Part shown: piece by piece, positions 49,601 to 60,599 of the stretch
Numbering within the stretch: position 1 is the stretch's first letter
How the letters are laid out: every line of letters begins with the position of its first letter
NCBI RefSeq assembly: GCF_037392515.1
Contig: NC_090282.1
Span: 56,692,843 to 56,756,842 of the forward strand
Reading direction: 5' to 3'
From: Haliotis asinina
Taxonomy: Eukaryota > Mollusca > Gastropoda > Lepetellida > Haliotidae
DNA length: 64,000 nucleotides
The notes under the pieces: model-generated
The model's input: only the letters and a program-made list of their open reading frames with translations
The model's database searches: none
Told to the model about the DNA's origin: nothing
Translations under genes and position numbers: made by a program

Positions 49601-52600
49601 GGCTAATAATATAGCAAAGATTTGGATACAGAGCAAAAAGAGAACACTGGATGAAAACATATTATTAACACAAAACACATAACATCTCTTCATTGCACCT
49701 TAATGTGTATATTTTGCAAAGACACACTGACCTCGGTTTCATGCGAGTATAGTAGTTCGTTTTCACTGGTTAAACGAGAAGGAAACTAAATGCTTCCACC
49801 ATTGAGATACTTCCTGAAACATCTGCATGAGTGTTATCATCACATGGAACATAGTTGATATATACGGATGAGATTAACAGCCCCATATCATGTATCATTC
49901 TACTGCCATTTCTGATTTTGATAAGTCAATAGTTCACGTGCCTATGGCTCACATGTCCACTTTGTCGGTAAAACATAACAGACAGTAAACGGAATGTAGT
50001 CTTTCATTACTCGAAGTCAAAATGACAACTCGTCATTTCATGTATCCTTTGAATCGATACCTTGAGATGATTCAGCTTTAGCTACACACTAGGACAGTAC
50101 TGAAAGAAGGAACAGATTCTTTGAAGTGAGGAACCACAATGGTACTTTGAATTTCATAACAGACCGGTCCAGAAAAAGGATAATCTAAGCCTATCTTTGT
50201 TCCCAGGTGACGGGTACATACCATTCAAGCCTCATGCTCGTGGACAACGTCTGTGTAAATAATTTAAAAGGATCGATTATTCTTTTATTGCGAGCTTTCT
50301 TTAGAATACATCAATGATGTTCTGTTTGGATGTGAGGTCCAGCGAGATGCTAGGTAACAGTGTTCGTTTTATCATATTCTTTAGTGAAACGGTCACACAA
50401 GCAATAGTCATTGTTCAATACGTGCCTCGAATATACAGTTTATTCTTTACATTCGTGAGGTATTAGCCAATGTTTACTTCTATATCACTGCATATTTACA
50501 GAACATGTATCTATTTCCAAGAACACCTGGTGTCACAGCATTTACTTGTCCATTTAATTGTCATGCATTTTGTAATTTGCCTTTGACCAATTGCGCTCGA
50601 TGGTGGAAGTTCGGCTGCACAGCCGAGACTGATTAGTTTCTCCATTTGTCAGTTTCTTTCCCAACAGAGACCAGTTTTGAGCACTGACCAAAACACGGAC
50701 GCTCCGAATGGCAGGTCAATCTTAATTAGAAGAACGACTAAAGCTAACACTTGCAACAATATCATGTTTCTTTGGCGTGGAGGGAAGGCCTTTAAAATGA
50801 AGCATTCTTATGTGTTTTGTTTTTACAAGGATAGTAACAACCGACATGTCCATTGTGATACAACTTCACCCACTTGAGCATGATCATAGCAGTACCTAAG
50901 TTATGAAATCTGACAAAACATTAAAAAGAAAACAGGGCCAGCGAGTAAAATCGGTGTGGAGTTGGGGTGAGGGGTTGATTTGCAGTAGTGACGGCTGTAG
51001 AGGTGGCAGTGTCTCGAAAATGTGACTATTTCTTTTCAAAGTGGTTAGGGGCAATTCAAACTTGGCACTAAAAGACCTTTAGAGAAAAGACATCAGTGGG
51101 ATGCTTCCTGGCCTAAAGTCATGTCGTATGAAAATGTTATATATGAGACCGTTTACACTCTGTAAATCTTATAGCACTCTGTAAATCTCTGTGGGATGAC
51201 TGATGCTAGAATCCAGGTGGAAATAGCAGGTGGATTACAGGTGGATTTTAAACTGTGACCTTGTCAACAGATCATACTAAAAGGATACTCTAAGACTATT
51301 ACAGGCGATAACTGAGTGTCCCCTTATCATGAACATCATTCTTTGTCCTGAGCTGGCGACTATTCCCAACTAACAGACCTGGAACAACCTGCAGTAAAGC
51401 GGGTCTGTACTCCCTACATTATAAAGCAGTAACCGTAGAGCATCAAGTATAATAGCTCAAGTAATCACATGCTCAGGTAAGTACTGAACACGCACTCTGA
51501 AAAAAGATGTAGAACTGCACGGCAAAGATGATATATCTGATCTTCAGTGCCACTAGATGAGTGGCGACCAAATGCAAGAGTCAGTGTTGCTGATGTAGCT
51601 AATTAGTTGATTGTTGTTGAAACGATGTATCAAATGGGTGCTTAGAATTGTCTAGTCATGGAATGGATGGTTGTAGTATCAGTGTCTTTGTTTGGTTCTA
51701 TATACAAGGTAAAGTGTTTACATATCAGTGTTCTCTATTTATTAATGCCAGAGAGAGTGAACGGTGTTAGTATTTCTACTACAATTTCCAGAATACCGCA
51801 TTGCGAAGAACATATGCACGTTAAAACTTGTCTTTCACACTCATAAGCATCAGCATCTCAACTGTGAAATATGGTGTAAACTCTAATTTGACATTAAAAT
51901 CCTACATACGTGAAAAGTATTAAAACGTCACGGTAGAGATATTGTCACGGGAACGAAAGATATCCTTCGATCTATATTGGCCCTCGAAAGTACAGAACAT
52001 TAATTATTAGTCGTTTCATCCCTGACACCCCCTTTGTACATGCTCTGGGAAACTGCAACATATAGTATATCCAACACTACCAGGAGGTGTCACGGTAATT
52101 AGTTATTACTGACACTGAAACAGTCATCAACGTAGATCTTGCATCAATTGTCTTGTGTCAACCACCGTTCATAAGTGATTTGGTTCAAGTTCCACTCTTG
52201 TGGGGATGAACAGGACGAAAATTCACATTATACTGAAGTGCGAAACAGAAAAGCAATTAGATTTAAACCATTTTAGTTGTTAACCTCCAAGGGAAAGTAA
52301 TTTTGTACCGTAATAGCAGATCACAATACGATTATTTCTGACTACTAAGCAACCCGTCCAGGGAACGTGATCATGTTGACTGCGGATATATAATCAATAA
52401 CCCCCCTTGGTATAGTTTAACTGATAATTAACCTTACATGCCGATCGAAGACCTGATGTAATTGGGAAGGTGAAGTTTTACACTATTTACCAATGGCGTA
52501 TCAGGAAGATAGAAACATAATAACCATTTGAGAATAATGAAAGCCTCAAGGCTACATTTTCAGACGAAACAGATTCTTTTTGGCGTGAAGGGGAAAATAG

Positions 52601-55600
52601 GACTGAAAAAATACGAAAGATCCATTCTAGTGTATCGTGTCATCATATTGCTAAAATCTTGAACGTAATCAAGAAAACATACGTAGTTACGATGAAATAG
52701 GTGAATATACGTGTTATGACGTAATTTTTGTAATGTGTACGCCAGTGTCAGAACAATAGTTTTAAATGTTTTCCTCGTCTAACAAATAAAAGTTTACATC
52801 CTTGTAGAAAGAACATCATGCTAATTACATCTAGATTAGACCATGTGATACCTTTTATTCTTTTATAAAAATAATATCTTCCCATTCCAGGTGGGGCTGG
52901 CTTGCATTTAACTGTGGTAGTACCTTCGGTATTTCCGGTGGCAAGTGGCAGTTGGCAGCAAAGTAAGTAAAAATTCCACTTGGTTACATTTGGGTACTTT
53001 TACCATAACATCACCTTTGCAGTCTTTACAGGGTTACAGTTCTGGAGAAATATTTAAGGGTTTATGATCCACTTGGGCCTTATGAACCTGAGGTTAAACG
53101 CAATGAAATGTTTTACACGAAATCGTAATCAAACCGCAGCGAATGAATATACACCAAAACTTCGTTCCTCATTTTTCAGAGGAAGACATCATAGCTTACC
53201 TATGAAATTAACACTCACAAATCACGTATAAACAAGGGATCGCTCATGATACTGGCCCACAGTAACACAATGTTTAACAAAGAAACAGTTTCGCTACTTG
53301 TATGAGAACGAGGTTCATATATATTGCAATGCATTTCTGTGTACACAGGGCAGCAGTGACAACCCTGATGGCATCAACAGGAGGCGGATGTGCCGGGGTA
53401 GTTTTGAGGCAAGAACACTAAATATGTTGGTCAGAAATGCAACATTCACGCTATTTATTGGTGTTTAGTATAACTGCGAATTCGGTGATCATATCGGAAA
53501 TATACTGAAATCATATTCTCATAATTCGGACATATTATGCTTTGGGACTCAATTTGGATACTGGGGACTAATATTTTGCACAGTGTCTGTTGGTGTCCTC
53601 TTCGTCTAAGGCGAGACGCAATGTATTGGGCAAAATCGGTTCCTCTGCACTTCGCACTTCAGAAACCGTTCATAACGGATTCGAAAGATGTTTTGTGTGT
53701 AGTAACCCAATGCCCACTCCCGCGGGTTTTATAACGTTAGGCCTATTTCTTGCTATCGTCCTCAAATCAAGCACAAATATTTTATAACTGAAATATCATC
53801 CTTGCGGTAAAAGCAGGCAGCACCTGTGTCAACTGACTGAAGATGATGATGTCTTTTCAGCTTCATTTTCAAACACAGGAAGTTTGACGTTGGATATCTT
53901 ATCAACTCAGTGCTTGGTTCCTTGGTCTCTATAACAGGTTGGTGTATTTTGGAGGTAGAACGTGCCACAACAGTTCGCACAAACACATCTTACACATATT
54001 TCTTGTTCGTAAACTTGTTCTAACAAATGTTGTACTTTTGACGTTTATGGCAAAAACTCATGATCCACTAAAGCTGGGATGTAAATGTTATCGGAAAGTG
54101 TCACGGCCACTTAGACACTGACAGCGAGCATAATATATTTCAAAATAGAATATATTTGCTAAATAGAACAAACGGTCTACATTTTCACATTGTAACGTCA
54201 AGCAGTGTCATAAGAGATTCTACAAGAGAGATCTGTACAGATGCACACACTATTGTTTTGGGGTTACTGACAAGTGGTATTCGAGGAAAACTGAGTGTAT
54301 GCTCCGTAAAGTATATAAATTTCACTTTGCTGACGGTCCTGAACCTTATTTTTCAATTCATTTGCGATGCACGCTTTTCTTCACTTCAGCAAGTTGTGCT
54401 TTGGTTCGCCCTTGGGAGTCAATAATAATTGGTATGATTGGAGCAATTCTTACCATCGGGTGTACCAAGCTTCTGGATGTAATACACGTAGACGATCCAG
54501 TTGGAGCTGTTGCCGTCCATGGAGCTTCCGGAATCTGGGTAGGCATCATGGTCACCACCTCCAGCGTTCTTCGAAACGGCAGACCTTTGTCCTTCCTCTC
54601 ACAAAACATTAACCATCCAATTACTGTTCAAGATCACGTTTTCACGAGAATTGTCCGCTTGATGAAAAAAGCATCAAAATTGGTCGTCATATGAAAGAAC
54701 ATGCCTGAAATATTTTCAGATATGGAGACACCTCACCTTTTGTATCTTGTGTGCATGCGCAGTAGATAAACTTTAACATATTAATGTCATTGTTTCCCCT
54801 TCGATCTTTAGTATTGCCTTTCATTGCCTATAATTTTCATAATCCGTATGGTGCATGAAAAGGCAGGAAACACGTAATTTTAAAATAATGCAAAACTTTT
54901 GGAAACAATGAACACCCCTTCTTCCTCAAATAGCCACTAGCATATAGCGTTATAGACAACTGAACTCTTTGACAATATGCGTTGGGGTTATCTGATTATG
55001 ACTGACTGAAAATGAACATAACAAAAGGCAAAATTATGCAGCAGAATACATAAAGACTTGGATATGTTTGACAATCATAATCTATGTGATTATTAACCAA
55101 CATCATGGCAGAAGGGCAAGCAAGGGAGATACGTCAGATTGTCTTTCGCATGGGAGCAGTCATTCTTCAATCAGACCTGCTCAGTATCAGAGGGGCTAAG
55201 TAAACACGACGACATCTTTCCACTCTATCTTCTGCAGATACTTTACGCAGAATCCGTACAATCCAAGCTTAGAACCCTGGTTGTGTTCCCCCAGTTTTCG
55301 TGGTTCCCAAAAACACTTTGTCAAAAGAGTTCAGACTGATATGAAGAAGTTCAACAACGATTAATTACTGAAGACAGAGTTCAGATTTCTCCACCTGCTG
55401 CAGCTGAAGCAGATGATAAGACAAGCATAAGAGGGTAAGATTCTTTATGGATAACAACTTCTTTATTGCATATGATGCGACGTTTCGGTATGGATCCTTA
55501 TACCGTTGTATAAGGTATAAGGTATAAGGATCCATGCATCATATGCAATAAAGAAGTTGTTTTCCATAAAGAATCTTACCCCCTTATCACTTACCAGCTT

Positions 55601-58600
55601 CTAATAATGCCAATCAAACAAATCAAGACAAGCATAGATTTAATGGATGCCTATCTGTATATTCCGATCCACCTAGGGTCCAGAAAGTATCTGTGATTCC
55701 TATCAACCATCAGAAATGCAAGTGGAGGGTTCTACAATGTGGCATTTAAATGCCCCATGGTGATTCCCTCGGGAAATCAAGTCGATCGTAAGCTTCCTGC
55801 ACAGCCTAGTAATCACATGCACCCTCTACATGGCCAGTGGCATTACATCACTTCAACAAGTGATCATTATACTCAAACATTTGTTCATTTCACCTTAAGA
55901 GTGCTGCCCAACATAAACCCAATCACTCAAAAAGAGGGGCACACACATCCAGAGGCTCTAACCTCAATCCTTGTCCAGCAGGACTTCAGACCAGGCACTG
56001 CTACAGTATCTCCAATGGTGGCCGATGAATTCAAAGGTCTGCGCAGAAACCTTATGAACCTTATTAAGTCAAACTTCAACCTGCATCTGTATGAAGGTGT
56101 GTCTCTACAGGGTTGGGAAGCACACATTGACAGAGATGTAACCTCATGGCTGTAGTCTTCAGCAGACAAGCCCTTTTACATCAATCACTGAACTTAGGCA
56201 CTTATCCGTGCCAGTAACTACCGGGCCCCTACTCCGAATCAGTCAGTGATGACCAGGACTGCCATCTTATCCAGCTAGCAGGCAATTCGGTTCTAAATCA
56301 TGAAGCAGAAGCCTTAAAACCAGAGTGTCATCGATCTGCAGGCATGGGTCATATCAAGAAGAACTTGACTGCTGTTGCAGCAAAGCAGCAGTCTCCCGGT
56401 CTTTAACCAGAAGCCAGTATGATGAAGTCCACTTTACAGACCTCAAGCTCACCAGATTTTATAAAAGTACCATTGCTTCAAATCATCTTGGTCTCAGTTG
56501 GATGTTTTGGCCAAAGATGTGTCTTCCCGACGGTCTTCCCACCATTATATTCTATATTTGGCAATGACGATAGGGAAGACTTTTCACTGCGCCTATCTGC
56601 TTAGAATGAGCACCGGACTTCAGGAAATAAGACGACTCTTCAGCCAAAACAACTAACCCATCTTGATGAGATCGGTGACGCTTATAGAATCCAGAGAGGT
56701 AGGTTTAGAACATCACTCAGCTTCCAGCCCACACAAGGTAAGAGCACTATATATCATTTTCTACTTCCCTAACATTTTTTCGGGAATAAGTTCCTTTATA
56801 TGTTCAATCATTTTAATTTGAGAATATTTTCAAAGAAAACCTCCATTCATGCCATCCCATCAACACACGCAGCTATGTCAAAAGGGCGGATTACCAGGCA
56901 GGTCATATTTGAAGGTAATGTTTCCACAACCTGAACACCCATCTCTAAATTAGTGGGTCTGGATACAGAAGGAAAGTGTACAGTGTATTCCCTACAGTAC
57001 AACAAGTATCAAAATATTTCGTGGTCAGGAGTTAGTATTTGGTCTGTACAAAGGGGTGTAGCAACTGATGCAAGTGCAAACAGTCCTCACTTCACAACAT
57101 TGACTCAGCTATGTTTTCAAGATGTTTAACCAATGTTTTGGGTCAGTATTTTTAAAACAGACGTCGTCACAGTAGGATGTAGGATATGGCCAGAACAGGC
57201 AAAATATTTACTGCGCATGCGTTACTTGAACGTTTTTGAGTGCCTCCATATCCTGAAATGTTTACTATAGATCAGCAAAGTTTCACGCTTTTGTCATTAA
57301 ATGCAGACTTTATCTGCACAGATATTCCGTTTCGATCGGAGAACCTCCATATAACTGGAGTGCGGCGAAAATCTAAACTCAATCTATCGGAGAAAAGAAT
57401 GAATGTCGTCTGAAGATCAGCAGTTCGTTGTGCATTACCTGATGCATGGCAGACTCTTTTGATGTTTAACGCTGCTTTCACAAATGTCTGTCCAAATGGC
57501 GTACTGGCATGTGTGCCAAGACAGTGAGGCAAGTAGTACATGTACATTGTTACCAGTTTTGTTTATGCCGATGATTATAGGCATGGTGATGCGACAGAAG
57601 AGCCATAATGAAATAGAATCTGGGTCTCGAACCCCAGAACGTGTCGTTGGGGGTTTTATAGTTGATTAGGCTTTTGCTGTTTTGATTGCAGGGTCTCCTT
57701 GCTGTTGGTCTCTTTGTTGAAAAAGACCCTATTGAAGACTTGACAGGCGGTTTATCAGGGCTTTTTCATGGGGGAGGATGGTATCTTCTTGGAGTCCAGA
57801 CATTGTCGGCTGTTTGTGAAATAGCCTGGAGTGGGTTAACAACATTCATAATGTTATTTGTAAGTAACGTCTGGCTCAGCACATCTGGATACTGACTGGT
57901 ACACTTTGTTTGCTTACGGGATATATGCACATGGGGAAAAGCATCGTAACACCTATGATTTTTACACATACTCATGCGGCGTTCATATTCATATAGTTAG
58001 CTTTGGATGATCATTTGACCCCTTCATGGAGTTTAGATATGCACTATCACAGGCGAGTAGCACTTGCAGATATGCGTAACTACCAGTATGCAAATATCAA
58101 ATTATTCACCAAATATCAACAACAAATCGATAACTTTGAAAGTTTGATGTTCCTGTTCAACAGAAAATATGAGCTTCCTCAGCTTACACCTGCACAAAAA
58201 ACGGCAAGTTAGTGGTATTAGGAAAGTTCTTACATGACTGCAAACATGACCTTGTGACGATCAGACAAAATCTGAATTTACACTGGTATATCACTCACCT
58301 AAGCTCAAGCCCATTCTTCCTCGGCGACAATTCTAAGTCAGATCGTGCATTTGCCAAGAGTAAGACCTCAAACAAACTTGCGATGGTTTTAGCGTTTGAG
58401 CAATCCCTTCATCAGTTATGGACCGCAATACCTCTACATTTAATGCTGTGAAACTGAAAGGAGGAGTCGGAATGTTAATGCAGAAGGTTACAACAAATAA
58501 TGGCACCGTGCTGGTTTGTTGATACTCAGATGGCAGGGGTCCTGTCAGGAAGCAACCTTTACAATTCATTGTATCTTTATCATTACAGTAATGTTACCTT

Positions 58601-59396
58601 GGCATAGGCGGATCCAGTTGCGGGGAGGGAGACGTGAGCGCTCACGCTTCCTTCCTTATGATTGTGTTGTTAGAAACCAAATAGATCACGGGGCCATGTG
58701 ACCAAGTACGTCCCAGTCCGATTCACAAAACTGTTTATATCTCTGCCGTTAACGTAACGGATCATTATGTTATGTTTTGAATGCATAATGTAAGATCGTG
58801 CATCTGCCGAGAATAAGCCCTCAAACAAATCAAACGTGTGTGACATTTGGGTTACCGGAGGGATTCTCCAGTGCGCAATTTTTACGTTTTGAGCAATCCC
58901 TTCATCCATTATGGACCGGAATACCTCAACATTTAATGCTGTCAATGAAACGGAGGGCCCGGTATATTAATGCAGAAGGTTACAACACACGAAACACATA
59001 AAACAGCGACCTGCAGGATTTTTGTTCTGCAGGGAACAGTTCCAGCGGATAACACAGCACAACCCGAATAAAATAAAATCAATGATGATCACTTTCTTGC
59101 GATTTCAGATTATCATGAAAACAATTGGCCTCCGTATGGATCCTGAGGAGGAAAGACTGGGAGCTGATCTTGTGGAACATAACATAGGAGCCAGGATGAG
59201 CGATTCAGTTCTGTTTTCACCTCGTCGTGACCCAGCGTCAAAACATATCCGCCCTGCCACCGCTTCCGGAAGTGATGACAACTCCGCGTCCATGACGTCG
59301 CTGCGCAGTAATCAATCCTTATTTAAGAAACGTAAAGTGAAGCCGGAGGTAAAAGGAATAGAAAACATTTCTATGATATGTCAAGACGATGTGTAA
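40556..59396 (+). CDS. Ammonium transporter (AMT/AmtB family) gene 2, complete, eight exons
   Basis: Membrane ammonium channel or transporter, paralogue of gene 1. Exons 40556-40685, 45556-46105, 52891-52962, 53349-53408, 53861-53937, 54390-54538, 57692-57859 and 59109-59396 join to 497 residues and a TAA stop. Landmarks: DDATWILTSAFIIFTMQS, then GFGLLEAG (first helix), LSFATTAT (Phe122, outer gate position), D175 and H183 in DFAGSGVVHLVGG, Phe224 before WWGWLAFNCGSTFGIS, H340 in VAVHGASGIW, GLFHGGGWYLLGVQ and the C-terminal GLRMDPEEERLGADLVEHN. The start at 40556 has A at -3. An in-frame ATG at 40535 would add seven residues. All introns are GT-AG except the one at 53409, which is GC-AG. A role in ammonia excretion is inferred. 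Confidence 0.95.
40842..41555 (-). mobile_element. Tc1-like DNA transposon, internally deleted and frameshifted
   Basis: The ends share an inverted repeat: ACTCACACGCA at about 40848 and TGCGTGTGAGTATAT at 41539-41553. The - strand encodes the start of a Tc1-type transposase, MPRLTETERNQALGRLKA (from 41231). After a frame change comes PRSGLLRVTTPRQERHI, a hallmark of the DNA-binding region. The catalytic domain is missing; at about 0.7 kb it is roughly half of a full element. Confidence 0.85.
42840..43310. repeat. Degenerate tandem repeat, period about 65 bp
   Basis: The block GGTTGCCAGTATGACA (or GGTGCCAGTATGA) recurs near 42996, 43138, 43193 and 43252. Between them lies a sequence like TTTNCAGTCCGAGTTT. 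Copies are strongly diverged. Confidence 0.6.
45061..45220 (-). mobile_element. SINE-A copy
   Basis: AGTGAGTGTATGAGTTTACA, then CAGCAATAATCCAGCAATAT, then GAATCGAACTCGGATATTCG, the reversed box B region, then AACCACTGGGCTA. Confidence 0.75.
45556..46105 (+). CDS. AMT gene 2 exon 2
   Basis: 550 bp, acceptor TTTGCAG, donor TTATG before GTGAGT. It spans from FGLLEAGVVSSKNEV through SFATTATTIVSGCMAERTKL and AHWVWG to VDFAGSGVVHLVGG and ends in FMLW. In gene 1 the same stretch is cut by an intron before MAERTKL. Confidence 0.96.
46325..46492 (-). mobile_element. SINE-B copy
   Basis: GGTCAGGCTCACTGACTTGA, then GATTGCGTAGATCCATCTTC, then GGAACAGTGCTGAATG. Reversed SINE-B block order. Confidence 0.75.
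46930..47093 (-). mobile_element. SINE-A with tRNA-like head
   Basis: On the - strand the head reads GGTGGGTTATCCAAGTGGTT (box A), then CAGGTTCGATTCCCCTCATG (box B). The body and an ACTCACTAACTTACTCATTC tail follow. Confidence 0.85.
48333..49491. repeat. 58-bp satellite array, 20 copies
   Basis: The unit starts TAGTGTCAAGGTAGATAATA and ends CCTTGAGGCACTGACAG. Copies are almost identical. The main variant is GTAGAT versus GTAAAT, with order GGGGGGAGAA then GGAGGGAGAA over units 1-10 and 11-20. The ninth and twentieth units also carry TTACTA for TTACCA. Confidence 0.97.
49492..49610 (-). mobile_element. Degenerate SINE-A abutting the 58-bp array
   Basis: GTGAGTGAGAATGATTGTAC at the array edge, then GGGGGAATTCAACTCACGTA, then CACTGGGCAACACCGTTGCA. 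This resembles the reversed SINE-A layout. Confidence 0.4.
52891..52962 (+). CDS. AMT gene 2 exon 3: GWLAFNCGSTFGIS segment
   Basis: 72 bp, acceptor CATTCCAG, donor AA before GTAAGT. It completes Trp227 and encodes WGWLAFNCGSTFGISGGKW. Confidence 0.95.
53349..53408 (+). CDS. AMT gene 2 exon 4, followed by a GC donor
   Basis: 60 bp encoding AAVTTLMASTGGGCAGVVL. The next intron begins GCAAGA instead of GT. Length, phase and the conserved position in gene 1 fix this boundary. Confidence 0.92.
53861..53937 (+). CDS. AMT gene 2 exon 5
   Basis: 77 bp, acceptor CTTTTCAG, donor ACAG before GTTGGT. It encodes FIFKHRKFDVGYLINSVLGS. Confidence 0.94.
54390..54538 (+). CDS. AMT gene 2 exon 6 with second pore histidine
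   Basis: 149 bp, acceptor ACTTCAG. It encodes SCALVRPWESIIIGMIGAI and continues through VDDPVGAVAVHGASGIW (His340). Donor TGG before GTAGGC, phase 0. The open frame continues past the donor, but the next exon starts GLLAVGLF exactly as the family requires. Confidence 0.93.
55150..56760 (+). mobile_element. Decayed DIRS-like retrotransposon fragment
   Basis: Several frames hold pieces in the order expected for a DIRS reverse transcriptase/RNase H. SIDLMDAYLYIPIHLGSRKY lies across 55630-55695, NVAFKCP near 55735 and MHPLHGQWHY near 55820. A block like HLYEGVSLQGWEAHI (about 56080) follows, where the RNase H begins. Stops and shifts break it throughout. No tyrosine recombinase was found. The limits are approximate; a Ty3-type origin is less likely but not excluded. 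Confidence 0.6.
55430..55624. mobile_element. Hairpin insertion with 12-bp target duplication
   Basis: Flanked by AAGACAAGCATA at 55418-55429 and 55625-55636. Inside are two arms of about 60-75 bp (55430-55504 and 55521-55587) that are near-perfect reverse complements, e.g. AACTTCTTTATTGCATATGA and TCATATGCAATAAAGAAGTT. The left arm has a 13-bp extra piece around GACGTTTCGGTAT. Confidence 0.85.
57692..57859 (+). CDS. AMT gene 2 exon 7
   Basis: 168 bp, 56 codons, both junctions phase 0 (acceptor GATTGCAG, donor TTT before GTAAGT). It encodes GLLAVGLFVEKDPIEDLTGG, then GLFHGGGWYLLGVQ and the last membrane helix ending TTFIMLF. Confidence 0.95.
57860..59108 (+). other. AMT gene 2 intron 7
   Basis: 1.2 kb with a diverged direct duplication (58325-58495 and 58794-58985). 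Nothing else recognised. Confidence 0.8.
58325..58985. repeat. Diverged direct duplication in intron 7
   Basis: AGATCGTGCAT, TTTGAGCAATCCCTTCATC, TTATGGACCG and TTAATGCAGAAGGTTACAAC occur in the same order at 58340-58495 and 58794-58985. Confidence 0.8.
59109..59396 (+). CDS. AMT gene 2 terminal exon
   Basis: 288 bp, acceptor GATTTCAG, TAA stop. It begins IIMKTIGLRMDPEEERLGAD, the conserved cytoplasmic motif, and ends with a Ser-rich and basic tail (SLFKKRKVKPEVKG). The intron in front of it has no counterpart in gene 1. Confidence 0.95.
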   Translation: MIMKTIGLRMDPEEERLGADLVEHNIGARMSDSVLFSPRRDPASKHIRPATASGSDDNSASMTSLRSNQSLFKKRKVKPEVKGIENISMICQDDV

Positions 59397-59559
59397 TGGC
59401 CACCATGTGGCTGTGACAAATGTTACAAAATGGCACTAGCCTCTGTTGATATTATGTACACCTGGACATTGTAAGCATTACAAGCAATGTTAACGTTCAC
59501 CGAAGCAAATACTACTTTGATGAAAATGTACAAATGAACACATTTGCCATTCTTTACGA

Positions 59560-59720
59560 CAGTGTATGATGACATCAAACTATGTGCAGCCGGCATATAG
59601 TTTGATGACGGACAGCTGTATGATGGCATGTAACTGTATGATGAAGCCATTGCCGTCGAACCGTAATATGACGTCCAACTTTCTGATGACGTATAACTGT
59701 AAGAAGACGTCGGGATATCA
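59560..59720. repeat. Short degenerate repeats in the 3' UTR of AMT gene 2
   Basis: Variants of TGATGACGTATAACTGTA / TGATGGCATGTAACTGTA recur about every 30-60 bp. Confidence 0.45.
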
Positions 59721-60581
59721 AGTAGTTGATAGCACGAGCAACGTTTCACATCATCGATCAACGGGGAATTCTATTAAATCAGGTATGACATCATGAACGA
59801 TAGATTCCGATATCGTTATTTGAAGCAATGCCTTGAGACTACCACACGGTATTAAGAAGGTTTCATAAAAAATCCAGCAACGAGCCAATTGCCTTTAATT
59901 TGATCTCAAACGACGCGAGCATATGCACTTTCCCCAATGCCTTTTATGCTAATATTACAGTTACACACTGCACAGTGTCAGATGTCATGATGTACATATC
60001 GTTTCGTTTATTTATTTGTTATTTCCTTGTTTTCTAACGACGTGATCTTGTGTATTTTGAGCCGTACATCACAACGCCACACCAAATCACCAAACTTGCC
60101 ACCCAACGCATTAAGCCGTTTCGTACGACAGCCCAATGCTATTTCTAACTTGGTACCCTCAGGAGGCTAATAGCCCCATATATGTGGCAGTCAACGTGCA
60201 ACAGAAGTTCTCATGTACTACAAGCATATAGTCAGTTATCTGTAGTATTAACGTGCGTTGTCATACAACAGCTCTGAAATATTACCTGATTTGTCCCCAG
60301 TATGCCAAATGGAAAATAGTGATATGTTGTATACAGGCATATGTATGTTGTTGTATATGAAATCCAGTGTAGATATCATATCAGATAGTGTATAAATTTA
60401 CATTGATTTTACACTTAAGTAAAATATGGACAAGGCAGAATGTATGTACATTTTCTAATTTGATCGTCAGCAATATAGTATTTGGATGACAGACAATTCG
60501 ACATTTTGTTAAATTTATGCGTATTGTAATTCTTCAGTATGTGCCCTTGGTGTCTTGAAATATGTTCACAAACAAAAACAA

Positions 60582-60587
60582 AATAAA
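60582..60587 (+). terminator. Likely poly(A) signal of AMT gene 2
   Basis: AATAAA about 1.2 kb after the stop codon, the first canonical signal I find in the 3' region. Confidence 0.5.
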
Positions 60588-60599
60588 GAAAGGTACCAC

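Larger units (their letters stand above)
46106..52890 (+). other. AMT gene 2 intron 2 with 58-bp array and SINEs
   Basis: 6.8 kb. It holds SINE-B (46325-46492), SINE-A (46930-47093), the 58-bp array (48333-49491) and a degenerate SINE-A tail (49492-49610). The stretches 47094-48330 and 49611-52890 show nothing I can name. Confidence 0.85.
54539..57691 (+). other. AMT gene 2 intron 6
   Basis: 3.2 kb. It carries a decayed DIRS-like retroelement (about 55150-56760) with a hairpin insertion. 54539-55140 and 56770-57690 show nothing further. Confidence 0.8.

Noticed and set aside
54539-54694. Extension of AMT gene 2 exon 6 beyond GIW
   Set aside because: The frame stays open but leaves the family sequence right at a GTAGGC donor, and the next exon resumes it exactly at GLLAVGLF.
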